Source of the DNA: Chitinophagales bacterium
GTDB lineage: Bacteria > Bacteroidota > Bacteroidia > Chitinophagales > Chitinophagaceae
Direction: 5' to 3'
NCBI GenBank assembly: GCA_026931325.1
Contig: JAIXLO010000181.1
Location: 1 to 45,845 of the forward strand
DNA: 45,845 bases
Positions 22,714-32,007 of the stretch are shown piece after piece. The notes under the pieces were generated by a model. The model worked only from the letters and a program-made list of their open reading frames with translations. It had not been told where the DNA came from and did not search any database. Made by a program: the position numbers and the translations under genes. The stretch's first letter is position 1; each line of letters starts with the position of its first letter.

Positions 22714-24696
22714 TTATTGCTTAATTAATTTTTGAGTTTCTATTAATTTACCATCGTTGTAAATACTAATTAAGTAAATACCTTTAGCTAAAAAATAGGT
22801 AGGTAATTGGTAGGTTGAAATTCCAACTTGTTTTGATTCTTTTCTTTGGCTTAAAATATTTCCATAAACATCTGTTATTCTAATCCACAAATTAGAAACT
22901 GCATAAGGAGTTTCAACTTTAAGAGTTGTATTGCCTTGTGTTGGATTGGGCAACATAGTTATGTTTTCTATTGGTATGTAGCAATTAGATAAATGAATTG
23001 TTACAGAGTCAATCATTACATCTGTATAACTATTTAATGAAGTATCTATAATTTGTTTAACTCTATATTTTGCAACTTCAGAAACAATAGTTGTATTAAC
23101 ATTATCTTGGAAAGTATAATTTTTATTGGATAATATATTTCCAGTTCCTGAAACTTTTTTAATTGTTGTATAATTATTTTCTCCCGATAATTTTCTTTCA
23201 ATTACATAAGTCATACTTGCAACATCTTTACTCTTCCATTCAATGGTTGTAATACAATTATTAGCAAGTGAATTAGTAATTTTTGCATATTTCTGTAACA
23301 ATAATGTGAAAGCTTTTTTCATATCAGGAATACCATAACCTTTTCTATCATCAGGGTTGTTGTATTGACTACCACTTTTAATAATTGCATCTCTTACTGC
23401 ATAATTATTAAACTCTGGAAATGCTTGCCACAAGCAAGTTCCCAAGCCTGCCATTTTAGGACAAGCATAAGAAGTGCCATTGCCTGAGCTAATGGTGTTT
23501 GCTGTATTTTGTACATAAGCAGAAACACCAACAGCTGAAGCTTCTGGTTTTATTCTTCCATCTTCCGAAGGTCCATAACTTGAAAAGCTACCAATATTTC
23601 CAGAAGCACTAACAGCACCTACAGCAATAGTACTATCTATATCAGCAGGTGTACTTAAATATTTCCAACTGTTATTACCATCATTTCCCATTGCACTAAA
23701 AAGTAACATTCCTTTTCTGTGTGCATAAACTCCACCTTTTGCAGCAATAGTTGTTCTTCCATTCATATCGCTATAAGTGTGATTGAAAGAAGGAGCATCA
23801 AAAGTTGTATAACCTAAAGAAGTTGTTATAATATCTGCACCAATACTATCAGCACGTTCAGCTGCACAAACCCAATTAAATTCTTCAATTGGATATTCAG
23901 TTGCTCCTTCTTCAGACCTATATAAAACAACATTTGTTTCAGGAGCATTGCCAATAAAAGTTCCTGGAATATTGCCAACAATAGTACTTAAACAACTCAT
24001 GCCATGAGAATTATCTTCTACAACACTTGCATGATTATCTACAAAATCCCAAGTATCTTTTACACGATTATTGATTAGCATACTATCAAAAGAACTAAAT
24101 GATGTATAGTGGTAAAAACCTGCATCAATAACAGCAACCATCATATTTTGTCCACGTAAACCAATGTTGTGTAAAAACTGGGCATTATGCAATTTTACTT
24201 CATTAAGTGTTGTTCCATAATCATAAAAATTTTGTATCGCTTCTGATTTATGAAAATTTGTTAAGCTCTTAAAAGCATTGTTTTTATTATCAATCTCTTC
24301 AATTTTATTTGGCAAAAAGTTTTCACTTGTTTGCCTTGCTGCCACATCTTTAACACTTTGAACAAAAGAAAAATTATTTATTTTATTTAAAGCAATAGCA
24401 TCAGTTGTTTTTATGGTTATTTGGTTAAGCCATTTACTTTTATTTAAAATAGTAACACTGCCTGAAAGTCTTATACTGTCTATATATTGTGGTGTAATAG
24501 GCAAATCAGCACTATCAATTTGTATTTGATATTTTATTCTTCTATCAATAGCTTTTTGAGATAAATATGCTGATGGATTATTGATTGAATACGGATTGTT
24601 TGCTTTGTTTTTAAATTGAATTATATAACGAGTATTTTGTGCTTTTGAATAATTAATACAAGAAAAAATTAAAATAAAGGAGATTAGATATTTCAT
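22714..24696 (-). CDS. secreted subtilisin-like (S8) protease with T9SS C-terminal sorting domain
   Basis: 660 residues. Signal peptide 1-19 ('YSKAQ'), then a propeptide-like region (to about 165). The S8 catalytic domain shows Asp191 in 'VAVIDAGF', His231 in 'NSHGMSCLS', the oxyanion Asn338 in 'SAMGND' and Ser409 in 'GNGTSYACPKMAG' (GTSYACP in place of the usual GTSMAxP). After a fibronectin-like linker, the last ~80 residues ('MLPNPTQGNTTLKVE...GIYLISIYNDGKLIETQKLIK') form a type A T9SS C-terminal domain, which directs export and surface attachment by the type IX system. Preceded by a lipoprotein gene 20 nt upstream, so probably one operon. Confidence 0.93.
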   Translation of the reverse strand: MKYLISFILIFSCINYSKAQNTRYIIQFKNKANNPYSINNPSAYLSQKAIDRRIKYQIQIDSADLPITPQYIDSIRLSGSVTILNKSKWLNQITIKTTDAIALNKINNFSFVQSVKDVAARQTSENFLPNKIEEIDNKNNAFKSLTNFHKSEAIQNFYDYGTTLNEVKLHNAQFLHNIGLRGQNMMVAVIDAGFYHYTSFSSFDSMLINNRVKDTWDFVDNHASVVEDNSHGMSCLSTIVGNIPGTFIGNAPETNVVLYRSEEGATEYPIEEFNWVCAAERADSIGADIITTSLGYTTFDAPSFNHTYSDMNGRTTIAAKGGVYAHRKGMLLFSAMGNDGNNSWKYLSTPADIDSTIAVGAVSASGNIGSFSSYGPSEDGRIKPEASAVGVSAYVQNTANTISSGNGTSYACPKMAGLGTCLWQAFPEFNNYAVRDAIIKSGSQYNNPDDRKGYGIPDMKKAFTLLLQKYAKITNSLANNCITTIEWKSKDVASMTYVIERKLSGENNYTTIKKVSGTGNILSNKNYTFQDNVNTTIVSEVAKYRVKQIIDTSLNSYTDVMIDSVTIHLSNCYIPIENITMLPNPTQGNTTLKVETPYAVSNLWIRITDVYGNILSQRKESKQVGISTYQLPTYFLAKGIYLISIYNDGKLIETQKLIKQ

Positions 24697-24716
24697 CTTT
24701 TGCTTCTGTTGAAGAA

Positions 24717-25466
24717 TTATTTATAATCTATTAAACTTAATTTGATACCATAACTATTAAGAGAATAACTTCCTCCATCATTGTTAGGGTTATTCCATTC
24801 CCAATGAAGAAATTCTTTATAAATTAAACCAATATCTTTTGCATAAACCTCTTTAGAAAAAGCTTTTGCAGAACGAGGTAATGAAGGATTTAAAGGACCA
24901 GGCGGATCTTCATCATCAATTTGTAAAACTGTATAAGTGTTTTGAATTGTTCCTTTTTCTACTGTAAAAGGTTCATCAGCATTTTGATATTCAAAATAAG
25001 CATCTTTCATAAAAAAATAATCTGATGAAGTATTTGGTGCATCAATATATTGTGTGCCATGCCATTGAACACCCTCTCTTATTGGATTTACCAAATTTAT
25101 GAAACGATGATTGGCATTATCAATATACTCAACTCTATTTTTATCTATTGAAGTAAAAAAAGTAGCAGTATAAGTCCAAGGGTTTATTTTTAAAGTATCT
25201 GTTATAAAACGAAAAATTTTAAAAGACTTTCTACCAGCAGCATCAGTAAACTTTTCTGCTATACTATCTTTTGCTAAATAGCTTTTTTTAATAAGTGATT
25301 TGTTGAAGTTGGTTAATACTGTTGAGTCTAATCTATAGATAAAAACTTTTCCTTCTTGTGCAGGATAAATTTCTTCAAGAGATAATAAATTTAATGATTC
25401 TTTTGTTTGACAACTCATTAAATAAATCATTGCAAACAACAGATACAACAACTTAGTTTTTTTCAT
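24717..25466 (-). CDS. predicted lipoprotein of unknown function
   Basis: 249 residues with a lipoprotein signal: hydrophobic 'LLYLLFAMIYLMSCQ' with lipobox Cys19. The mature part ('EIYPAQEGKVFIYRLDSTVLTNF...') begins like the bacteroidotal lipoproteins that describe 'EG..YYRVDST', is beta-rich and has no catalytic motif that I recognise. It lies 20 nt upstream of the T9SS subtilase gene on the same strand, so the two are likely co-expressed at the cell surface. A functional link (substrate, inhibitor or chaperone) is a guess. Confidence 0.75.
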   Translation of the reverse strand: MKKTKLLYLLFAMIYLMSCQTKESLNLLSLEEIYPAQEGKVFIYRLDSTVLTNFNKSLIKKSYLAKDSIAEKFTDAAGRKSFKIFRFITDTLKINPWTYTATFFTSIDKNRVEYIDNANHRFINLVNPIREGVQWHGTQYIDAPNTSSDYFFMKDAYFEYQNADEPFTVEKGTIQNTYTVLQIDDEDPPGPLNPSLPRSAKAFSKEVYAKDIGLIYKEFLHWEWNNPNNDGGSYSLNSYGIKLSLIDYK

Positions 25467-25555
25467 AAAAATTACAAAGTGGAAAGATAAATAAAAATAA
25501 GATTAGATAATTTAAAGAAGTAGTTAATAAAGTGTCATTTAGAATTTTTTATTAA

Positions 25556-26665
25556 CTAAATGATTCCACTTTTTTGAATAATTCCGCCACCAATTACATC
25601 ATCTCCCTCATAAAATACAGCACTTTGTCCAGGTGCTACACCTTTTACATGCTCATAAAATTGAACATCAATTCCATTATTCAAATTATATAAATTACTG
25701 AATGCACCTTTATCTTTATATCTGATTTTTGTAGTTGCTTCTATGCCATCTGTTATGCCTTCATACTTAATCCAATTCATTTTTGAAACAAACATTGAAT
25801 TTCTATTTAGGTCTTCTTCATCTCCTAAGACAACTGTATTTGTATCAGGGTCAATTGCTGTAACATAAACTGGTTTGCCTAAAGCAATATCTAGGCCTTT
25901 ACGTTGGCCAATTGTATAAAAAGGATAACCTTTATGTTGTCCTAATTTTTTTCCTGTTTTATCAACAAACCAACCACCTGCAACTCTTTCTTCTAAGCCA
26001 TCAACTCTACGTTTTAGAAAACCTCTATAATCATTATCTGGCACAAAACAAATTTCATAGCTTTCATTTTTTTTAGCTAATTCATGATAACCCCAATCAT
26101 CTGCCATTTGTCTAATTTCTGTTTTGCGATATTTACCTAAAGGCATTAAAGTTCTGCTTAACAAATCTTGCTCTAAGCCCCATAAAACATAGCTTTGATC
26201 TTTGGTTTCATCAACTCCTTTGGTTATATAGTATCTGTTATTTTCATGTTGATTAATAATTGCATAATGTCCAGTAGCAATATAATCGCAATCCAAAGCA
26301 TTTGCACGTTTTAATAAAGCTCTCCATTTAATATGTGTGTTGCACATAATACAAGGGTTTGGCGTTCTGCCAGCCATGTATTCATCTACAAAATTATTTA
26401 TCACAAAGTCTTTAAACTCATCTCTTATATCTAAAATAAAATGAGGAAATCCATGTTGCACTGCAGCCATACGAGCATCATTAAAACTATCAATATTGCA
26501 GCAACCCGTTTCTTTTTTACTTGTTTTTCCACCACTGGTTGCATAATCCCAAGTTTTCATAGTTATGCCAATAACTTCATAACCTTCATTGTGTAGCATC
26601 AATGCAGTTACTGTGCTATCAATACCACCACTCATCGCAACCAATACTTTTCCTTTACTACTCAT
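25556..26665 (-). CDS. mnmA: tRNA-specific 2-thiouridylase MnmA
   Basis: 369 residues, normal. MnmA puts sulfur on U34 of tRNA Lys, Glu and Gln. ATP-PP loop 'VAMSGGIDST' (9-18), catalytic Cys105 in 'NPCIMCN' and persulfide Cys206 in 'YEICFVPD' are present, as are 'YIATGHYA' and 'KDQSYVLWGL'. The C-terminal beta-barrel ends 'GQSAVFYEGDDVIGGGII'. It is the first gene upstream of the lipoprotein-subtilase pair, but an 89-nt gap separates them. A -7 element TACTTTTG (26682-26689) lies 16 nt before the ATG. Confidence 0.97.
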   Translation of the reverse strand: MSSKGKVLVAMSGGIDSTVTALMLHNEGYEVIGITMKTWDYATSGGKTSKKETGCCNIDSFNDARMAAVQHGFPHFILDIRDEFKDFVINNFVDEYMAGRTPNPCIMCNTHIKWRALLKRANALDCDYIATGHYAIINQHENNRYYITKGVDETKDQSYVLWGLEQDLLSRTLMPLGKYRKTEIRQMADDWGYHELAKKNESYEICFVPDNDYRGFLKRRVDGLEERVAGGWFVDKTGKKLGQHKGYPFYTIGQRKGLDIALGKPVYVTAIDPDTNTVVLGDEEDLNRNSMFVSKMNWIKYEGITDGIEATTKIRYKDKGAFSNLYNLNNGIDVQFYEHVKGVAPGQSAVFYEGDDVIGGGIIQKSGII

Positions 26666-26681
26666 AATTAAAAATAAAATG

Positions 26682-26689
26682 CAAAAGTA
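26682..26689 (-). promoter_or_regulatory. -7 promoter element of mnmA
   Basis: Minus-strand TACTTTTG, an exact TAnnTTTG match 16 nt before the ATG. No -33 TTTG was seen at the usual distance. Confidence 0.55.
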
Positions 26690-26880
26690 ATTTTTTATTT
26701 TTTATTGTAGCCTTTGTAAGTATTGAATTTATTGCGATTGAAGGAAAAGTTTACAATCATTTATTAAAGTATATTAAAATGGAAATTATTAAATGAAGTA
26801 AAACATTTTAATATTTTAAGGTAAAGTATTTAAGCTTTATTGCTGTAAACTTAAATTGAATTACTTTTATTTTGTTGAAG

Positions 26881-28173
26881 ATGATATTTTATACAAAACA
26901 TATAACTTCTCGTTTTAACTATATTGTTCAAACATTGTTTGGCAATCATGTAAGTATTACAGATAATGCTGAAAGTTTTATTAAATCAGATTTACAAAGA
27001 ATAAATTATTCTGAAAATAAAATAACTGATAATGAAATATGGATTTGCCCTTATGGTTTGTTGTTAGAAAATGAAATAAAAGAACAAACCGTTCATGTTT
27101 TTGAATGGAATAAATTACCAGTATTTTTTAAAACCAACGGACAAATTCCTTTTGATTTTTTTTCAGCTTCATTTTATTTGCTTACACGTTATGAAGAATA
27201 TTTACCTCATAAAAAAGATATGTATGGGAGATATGCTCATGAAAATAGTTTAGCATTTAAACATCATTTTTTGCATTTGCCCATCATTAATATTTGGCTA
27301 CAGAAAATTATTCAACAATACTCTTTAAAACATACGCAGCATAATGTTTTTACTTATCAACCAACTTATGATATTGATATAGCTTTTAATTACAAGCATC
27401 ATACTTTTTTTAGAAATTTTGGTGGGTTGATAAAAGACGTATTAAAAGCAAATGTTCCATCAATCAAAGAAAGAATTTTGGTTTGCACTAACAAAAAACA
27501 AGATCCTTTTGATGTATATGATTTTTTACACAGTTTGCATAATCAATTTAACTTACAACCCATTTATTTTTTTCTTCTTGCATTTAATAGAAAAGGTTAT
27601 GATAAAAATTTAAACCCTCACGGTGTTGCAATGCAACAGCTAATAAAATATCATTCTACTAAATATCCTACAAGTGTTGCTATTCATCCATCTTGGCAAA
27701 GTGGAGACGATGAAAATATATTAAAACAAGAAATTTATTTATTAGAAAACATAAAACAATATGCTGTTACTTCAAGTCGTCAGCATTATATAAGAATGAG
27801 TTTTCCCATCACTTATCGTTTACTAATTAAGTATGGTATTAAGCATGATTATTCTATGGGATATGGTAGTATTAATGGTTTCAGAGCATCTTATACATTA
27901 CCTTTTGCTTGGTACGATTTGGAAAAAGAAACAATTACTTCACTAACAATTCATCCATTTTGTTATATGGAAGCCAATTCTTTTTTTGAACAAAAATATT
28001 CTGTAAGTCAAGCAGCAGAAGAGTTACAGAAATATTACAACATTGTAAAGCAAGTAAAAGGAAAGTTAATTACAATTTTTCATAATCATTTTATTACTGA
28101 ACAGCCACAATGGATTGAGTGGAGAAAAATGTATCAACAATTTTTAGAGAAAAATTTTAGTGTTAAAAAATAA
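26881..28173 (+). CDS. polysaccharide deacetylase-like protein (DUF7033 N-terminus)
   Basis: 430 residues. The N-terminal part ('WNKLPVFFKTNGQIPFDFFSASFYLLTRYEEYLPHKKDMYGRYAHENSLAF') is the conserved DUF7033-type block that precedes polysaccharide deacetylase domains in Bacteroidota. The C-terminal part looks like a NodB-type barrel with degenerate motifs: 'TYDIDIAF' (catalytic/metal Asp motif), 'VAIHPSWQSG' (the H-x-S segment) and 'TIHPFCYME'. It probably removes acyl groups from a cell-envelope glycan. ATG 26881 is used; a TTG at 26872 falls within a near-consensus -7 element (TTATTTTG, 26867-26874). No signal peptide is visible, so a cytoplasmic location is possible. Confidence 0.75.
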   Translation: MIFYTKHITSRFNYIVQTLFGNHVSITDNAESFIKSDLQRINYSENKITDNEIWICPYGLLLENEIKEQTVHVFEWNKLPVFFKTNGQIPFDFFSASFYLLTRYEEYLPHKKDMYGRYAHENSLAFKHHFLHLPIINIWLQKIIQQYSLKHTQHNVFTYQPTYDIDIAFNYKHHTFFRNFGGLIKDVLKANVPSIKERILVCTNKKQDPFDVYDFLHSLHNQFNLQPIYFFLLAFNRKGYDKNLNPHGVAMQQLIKYHSTKYPTSVAIHPSWQSGDDENILKQEIYLLENIKQYAVTSSRQHYIRMSFPITYRLLIKYGIKHDYSMGYGSINGFRASYTLPFAWYDLEKETITSLTIHPFCYMEANSFFEQKYSVSQAAEELQKYYNIVKQVKGKLITIFHNHFITEQPQWIEWRKMYQQFLEKNFSVKK

Positions 28174-28217
28174 TTATCTCTTTTAAATCTTAATCAATAT
28201 TGTAGATTGTATTTAAT

Positions 28218-28225
28218 TACTTTTG
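28218..28225 (+). promoter_or_regulatory. -7 promoter element of the SCO gene
   Basis: TACTTTTG matches TAnnTTTG exactly, 27 nt before the ATG at 28253. It contains the misleading TTG at 28223. Confidence 0.6.
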
Positions 28226-28252
28226 CCAAAATATAAATCTCTCAAAAGTATC

Positions 28253-29086
28253 ATGGGTAAAAAATCAATTCCTGCATTAATGATAGCTGTATTAATTCCA
28301 ATAATTGGCTATCTTTTTTTAAGAACTATTGGAGAAAGGGCAGTTACAATGCCCAAAAAATATTTTTTTGATTCAGTAATTACCAAAGAAATTGATGGAA
28401 AATTAGTAACTGATACAGTTTGGCATAGAACAGCAAATTTTACTTTAGTAAATCAATTAGGAGATACAGTGCAGTTGTATGATATTAAAGGAAAAGCAAT
28501 TGTTTTTGATATTTTCTTTACCAGATGTGGTAGTATTTGTCCTCAGCTTACAAAAAGTATGTCTAAGCTACAACAAGGTTTTAAAAGAGGTGGTAATACA
28601 AGATCAATGGTTGTAGATACATCTGTTGTGCAATTTATTTCTCTTTCAATTGATCCTGAAAGAGACTCTGTACCTGTATTAAAACATTATGCAGATAAAT
28701 ATGGCGTAAACCCAGATAATTGGTGGCTATTAACAGGCAACAGAGATACTATTTACGATTTTATTTTTAAAGAATTAAAAATTGATAAATTAGAAAAAGA
28801 GCCTGTAAGCCCTGATTTTCCTCATACTTCAAGATTTGTGTTGTTAGATAAAAATTATATTGTAAGAGGCAGATTAGAGCAACCTTATACTGGTTTACAA
28901 AAAGACTCTGCTTCTTTGGAATTGTTATCAAGAGATATTGGTTTGTTGGTGTTAGAAAAAGATAAAAAACAAAGAAATAAAGTTCTTTCTGCTATAATAG
29001 ATTTAGGTTGGCTTTGGCTTGTTATTGCAGTTTTAATTTCAGGTTTCGTTTGGTACATTAAACAAAATAGAAAAGCAAATAGTTAA
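28253..29086 (+). CDS. SCO1/SenC family copper-binding thioredoxin-like protein
   Basis: 277 residues. An N-terminal membrane anchor (about 5-24) is followed by a thioredoxin fold facing the periplasm. The copper ligands are present: Cys92 and Cys96 in 'TRCGSICP' (CxxxC) and His191 in 'DFPHTSRF'. A second hydrophobic segment near the C-terminus ('LGWLWLVIAVLISGFVWYI') is an extra anchor not found in all SCO proteins. SCO proteins deliver copper to the CuA site of cytochrome oxidase. The gene is followed after 4 nt by a small membrane protein, which suggests a shared transcript. Confidence 0.92.
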   Translation: MGKKSIPALMIAVLIPIIGYLFLRTIGERAVTMPKKYFFDSVITKEIDGKLVTDTVWHRTANFTLVNQLGDTVQLYDIKGKAIVFDIFFTRCGSICPQLTKSMSKLQQGFKRGGNTRSMVVDTSVVQFISLSIDPERDSVPVLKHYADKYGVNPDNWWLLTGNRDTIYDFIFKELKIDKLEKEPVSPDFPHTSRFVLLDKNYIVRGRLEQPYTGLQKDSASLELLSRDIGLLVLEKDKKQRNKVLSAIIDLGWLWLVIAVLISGFVWYIKQNRKANS

Positions 29087-29090
29087 AACT

Positions 29091-29555
29091 ATGAATAAAC
29101 ATAAGTTGTTTGATAGTCTTAGATCTATTCAAATAACCCATATTGGTGTGCTGATAACACAGGTGCTTGTGTTCATCACTTTATTTATAGCTCAAAAAAT
29201 TAAAAACCCGCAACCAAAACCAGAAATTAGAATTATTATTCATTATGTAGTAATATCTGTAACTATTATAAGTCTAATTACTGCTTTCATATACTTTTCT
29301 TACTTGCTAAAAAAACTTCCAAATTATAAATCTAATGTAGAAGACTATTTTAAGCAATACAATATCGCATATACAAGAAAATCTTTCATTTTAGAATTAT
29401 CTTGTTTTGCTGTAATTATGGGATATTTTTTAACAGCTCATATTTATTACATAATTGCATTTGCCATTTTAATTATTTTATTTGTATTTCAATATCCTAC
29501 AAACAATACAATAAAAAATCATTTAGAATTAACAGATAAAGATATAATGCAATAG
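29091..29555 (+). CDS. small membrane protein of unknown function
   Basis: 154 residues with four predicted membrane segments (about 17-36, 51-72, 102-117 and 119-137). It starts 4 nt after the SCO gene and is surely co-transcribed with it. I do not recognise a family. The linkage to SCO makes a role in respiratory-oxidase assembly conceivable, but the sequence has no His/Cys/Met metal-binding pattern to support it. Confidence 0.75.
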   Translation: MNKHKLFDSLRSIQITHIGVLITQVLVFITLFIAQKIKNPQPKPEIRIIIHYVVISVTIISLITAFIYFSYLLKKLPNYKSNVEDYFKQYNIAYTRKSFILELSCFAVIMGYFLTAHIYYIIAFAILIILFVFQYPTNNTIKNHLELTDKDIMQ

Positions 29556-29560
29556 TAACT

Positions 29561-29568
29561 TACTTTTG
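29561..29568 (+). promoter_or_regulatory. -7 promoter element of rpe
   Basis: TACTTTTG matches TAnnTTTG exactly, 24 nt before the rpe ATG (29593). It contains a TTG at 29566 that is in frame with rpe but cannot be its start. Confidence 0.6.
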
Positions 29569-29592
29569 TACTATTATTCTAAAAACAATCTT

Positions 29593-30240
29593 ATGCCAAT
29601 TATTGCTCCTTCTTTATTAAGTGCTAATTTTTTACAGTTAGAGTCAGATTGTAAAATGTTGAATGAAAGTAAAGCAGATTGGTTTCATTTAGATGTGATG
29701 GATGGAAGATTTGTTCCTAATATTTCATTTGGGCCAATGATTGTAGAATTTATCAGAAAAACTACTACAAAATTTTGCGATGTTCATTTAATGATTGAAG
29801 AACCAGAAAAATATGCTGAACAATTTAAAAATGCAGGTGCAGATAACTTAACTGTACATTTAGAAGCATGTAAACATTTACACAGAAACATTCAACAAAT
29901 TAAAAGCTTGGGAATGAAAGCTGGTGTAGCTATTAATCCTCATACATCAGTTAGCTTATTAGAAAATATTATTCAAGATATTGATTTGGTTTGTATAATG
30001 AGTGTAAATCCAGGATTTGGAGGTCAAAAGTTTATTCTTAATACCATAGAAAAAATTAAGCAACTAAGAAAAATGTGTAATGAAAAAGGATTGCATACAC
30101 ACATTGAAGCTGATGGAGGTGTAACACTTGAAAATGCAAGATCAATTATAGAAGCAGGAGCAGATGTTTTAGTTGCAGGAAATACTGTTTTCAAAGCCGC
30201 TAACCCTATAGATGTAATTGCCAAATTAAAAGAGATATAA
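29593..30240 (+). CDS. rpe: ribulose-phosphate 3-epimerase
   Basis: 215 residues, normal TIM-barrel length. It interconverts ribulose-5-P and xylulose-5-P in the pentose phosphate pathway. Signatures: 'IIAPSLLSANF' at the N-terminus, 'WFHLDVMDGRFVPNISFGP' (metal His and catalytic Asp), 'FCDVHLMIEEPEKY', 'VCIMSVNPGFGGQKF' and 'HIEADGGVTLENA' (second catalytic Asp), then 'DVLVAGNTVFKA' at the phosphate site. The start at 29593 gives the standard MPIIAPS N-terminus. Confidence 0.97.
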   Translation: MPIIAPSLLSANFLQLESDCKMLNESKADWFHLDVMDGRFVPNISFGPMIVEFIRKTTTKFCDVHLMIEEPEKYAEQFKNAGADNLTVHLEACKHLHRNIQQIKSLGMKAGVAINPHTSVSLLENIIQDIDLVCIMSVNPGFGGQKFILNTIEKIKQLRKMCNEKGLHTHIEADGGVTLENARSIIEAGADVLVAGNTVFKAANPIDVIAKLKEI

Positions 30241-30307
30241 TTTTTTTGAAAAAGATTTGTTTAAGAAAAAAACTTGCCTTTATATTTGCAGCCCAACTAA
30301 AAATTAA

Positions 30308-30381
30308 GGATCGGTAGTTCAGTTGGTTAGAATGCTGCCCTGTCACGGCAGAGGTCGCGGGTTCGAGTCCCGTCCGGTCCG
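30308..30381 (+). tRNA. tRNA-Asp (anticodon GTC)
   Basis: 74 nt. Acceptor stem GGATCGG/CCGGTCC has one G-T pair, discriminator is G, anticodon stem CTGCC/GGCAG encloses loop CTGTCAC (anticodon GTC), and the T arm is GCGGG TTCGAGT CCCGT. CCA is not encoded. Confidence 0.96.
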
Positions 30382-30384
30382 CAA

Positions 30385-30404
30385 AGCCTCAAAATTTTGA
30401 GGCT
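30385..30404 (+). terminator. terminator after tRNA-Asp
   Basis: A perfect 20-nt palindrome (AGCCTCAAAA and its complement) ends 4 nt before a run of seven Ts interrupted by A. It sits directly after tRNA-Asp. Confidence 0.85.
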
Positions 30405-30492
30405 ATTTTTTTATTTCTATTCTTAGAAAATTGTTTTTAATTCTTTTATTATATAACTATACTAATTTTACAATCATTCATTTAATAATCTG

Positions 30493-31242
30493 ATGTTAAA
30501 CGGGAAAAAAATAATTGTTGTATTACCTGCATATAATGCTGAAAAAACACTTGAACAGACCTATAAAGAAATTCCATTTGATATTGTGGATGATGTAATT
30601 TTAGTTAATGATGCAAGTAGAGATAATACTGTTGGCGAAGCTGAAAGATTAGGCATTAAGCATATTATTACTCATCAAACTAATAGAGGTTATGGCGGAA
30701 ATCAAAAATCTTGTTACAATAAAGCTAAAGAGTTGAATGCTGATATTGTAATTATGTTACATCCTGATTATCAATATACGCCAAAATTAATAATGGCTAT
30801 GTGTAGTGTTATTGCAAATGATGTTTATCCAGTTGTATTTGCTTCAAGAATTTTAGGTAAGGGAGCATTGAAGGGTGGAATGCCTATGTATAAATTTATT
30901 GCTAACAGAATGCTTACACTTACACAAAATATATTGATGAATCAAAAGCTGAGTGAATACCATACAGGTTATAGAGCTTTTAGTAGGGTTGTTTTAGATA
31001 AAGTAAACTATGAAGCTAATAGTGATGATTTTGTTTTTGACAATCAAATGATAGCTCAAATATTTGATGCAGGTTTTGAAATAGGAGAAATAACTTGTCC
31101 AACAAAATATTTTGATGATGCTTCATCTATTAATTTAAAAAGAAGTATTAAATATGGGTTAGGTGTATTAGGTGTTTCTTTTGGTTATTTCTTCAAAAGA
31201 TTAGGACTCTATCATTCGAAAATATATCAGCATAAACAATAA
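30493..31242 (+). CDS. family 2 glycosyltransferase (DPM1-like)
   Basis: 249 residues. GT-A fold features: 'IIVVLPAYNAEKTLEQTYKEIP' at the N-terminus, 'DDVILVNDASRDNT' (nucleotide-binding Asp), 'NRGYGGNQKSCYNKAKE' and 'VIMLHPDYQYTP', where HPDYQY takes the place of the DxD metal site as in many polyprenyl-phosphate mannosyl/glucosyltransferase relatives. 'HTGYRAFSR' is a further family motif. There are no membrane segments at the C-terminus, so it resembles the soluble DPM1-like subgroup. It would move a sugar to a lipid carrier or glycan; the acceptor is unknown. Confidence 0.9.
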   Translation: MLNGKKIIVVLPAYNAEKTLEQTYKEIPFDIVDDVILVNDASRDNTVGEAERLGIKHIITHQTNRGYGGNQKSCYNKAKELNADIVIMLHPDYQYTPKLIMAMCSVIANDVYPVVFASRILGKGALKGGMPMYKFIANRMLTLTQNILMNQKLSEYHTGYRAFSRVVLDKVNYEANSDDFVFDNQMIAQIFDAGFEIGEITCPTKYFDDASSINLKRSIKYGLGVLGVSFGYFFKRLGLYHSKIYQHKQ

Positions 31243-31322
31243 AAACTTTTTTTAATTTATATTGCTTCATAAATATTGATAAACTAAAAGGGTAATAATT
31301 TTTTGATTAATTTACTAAAACT

Positions 31323-31997
31323 ATGCTTGATGTTAAAATAGAAGAAAGCTGGAAAGAAGTACTAAAGCAAGAATTTAGTAAATCATACTTTCAACAAATT
31401 GCAGCACATCTTAAAACAGAAAGGGCAACTAAGAAAGTTATTTATCCGCCAGGATCTTTAATTTTTAATGCATTTTATCAAACACCTTTTCATAAAGTTA
31501 AGGTAGTTATTTTAGGTCAAGATCCTTATTATGGAATTGGTCAGGCAATGGGTTTATGTTTTAGTGTACCAGATGGAATTCCTCCACCTCCATCTTTACA
31601 AAATATTTTTAAAGAATTACATACTGATATAGGAATGCCTATTCCAAGCACAGGTAATCTTACACCTTGGGCTAAACAGGGAGTATTTTTATTAAATGCT
31701 GTTTTAACAGTAAGAGCAAATGAAGCTGCAAGCCATAGTAAAATTGGGTGGATAAATTTTACTGATGCTGTTATTAAAAAAATATCAGAAGAAAAAAAAG
31801 ATATTGTATTTATTTTATGGGGAAAATTTGCACAGGAAAAACAAATACTAATTGATGAAACAAAGCACACAATTCTTAAAGCAGCACACCCATCTCCATT
31901 AAGTGCATTTAACGGCTTTTTTGGTTGCAAGCATTTTAGTAGAACAAATGAAAATCTTGTAAAAAATGGGATTGAACCCATTAACTGGAGGTTATAA
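31323..31997 (+). CDS. ung: uracil-DNA glycosylase, family 1
   Basis: 224 residues, normal. It removes uracil from DNA as the first step of base-excision repair. The water-activating loop reads 'ILGQDPYYGIGQAMGLCFSV' (GQDPYY 65-70, catalytic Asp67) and the DNA-intercalation loop 'AAHPSPLSA' carries His189. 'LLNAVLTVRANEAASH' and 'WGKFAQEK' are also typical. Usual family-1 enzymes have GQDPYHGPGQAHG; here the His becomes Tyr and the later His becomes Met. Both essential catalytic residues remain, so activity is expected. plsC follows after 10 nt. Confidence 0.95.
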   Translation: MLDVKIEESWKEVLKQEFSKSYFQQIAAHLKTERATKKVIYPPGSLIFNAFYQTPFHKVKVVILGQDPYYGIGQAMGLCFSVPDGIPPPPSLQNIFKELHTDIGMPIPSTGNLTPWAKQGVFLLNAVLTVRANEAASHSKIGWINFTDAVIKKISEEKKDIVFILWGKFAQEKQILIDETKHTILKAAHPSPLSAFNGFFGCKHFSRTNENLVKNGIEPINWRL

Positions 31998-32007
31998 TTG
32001 ATAAAAC

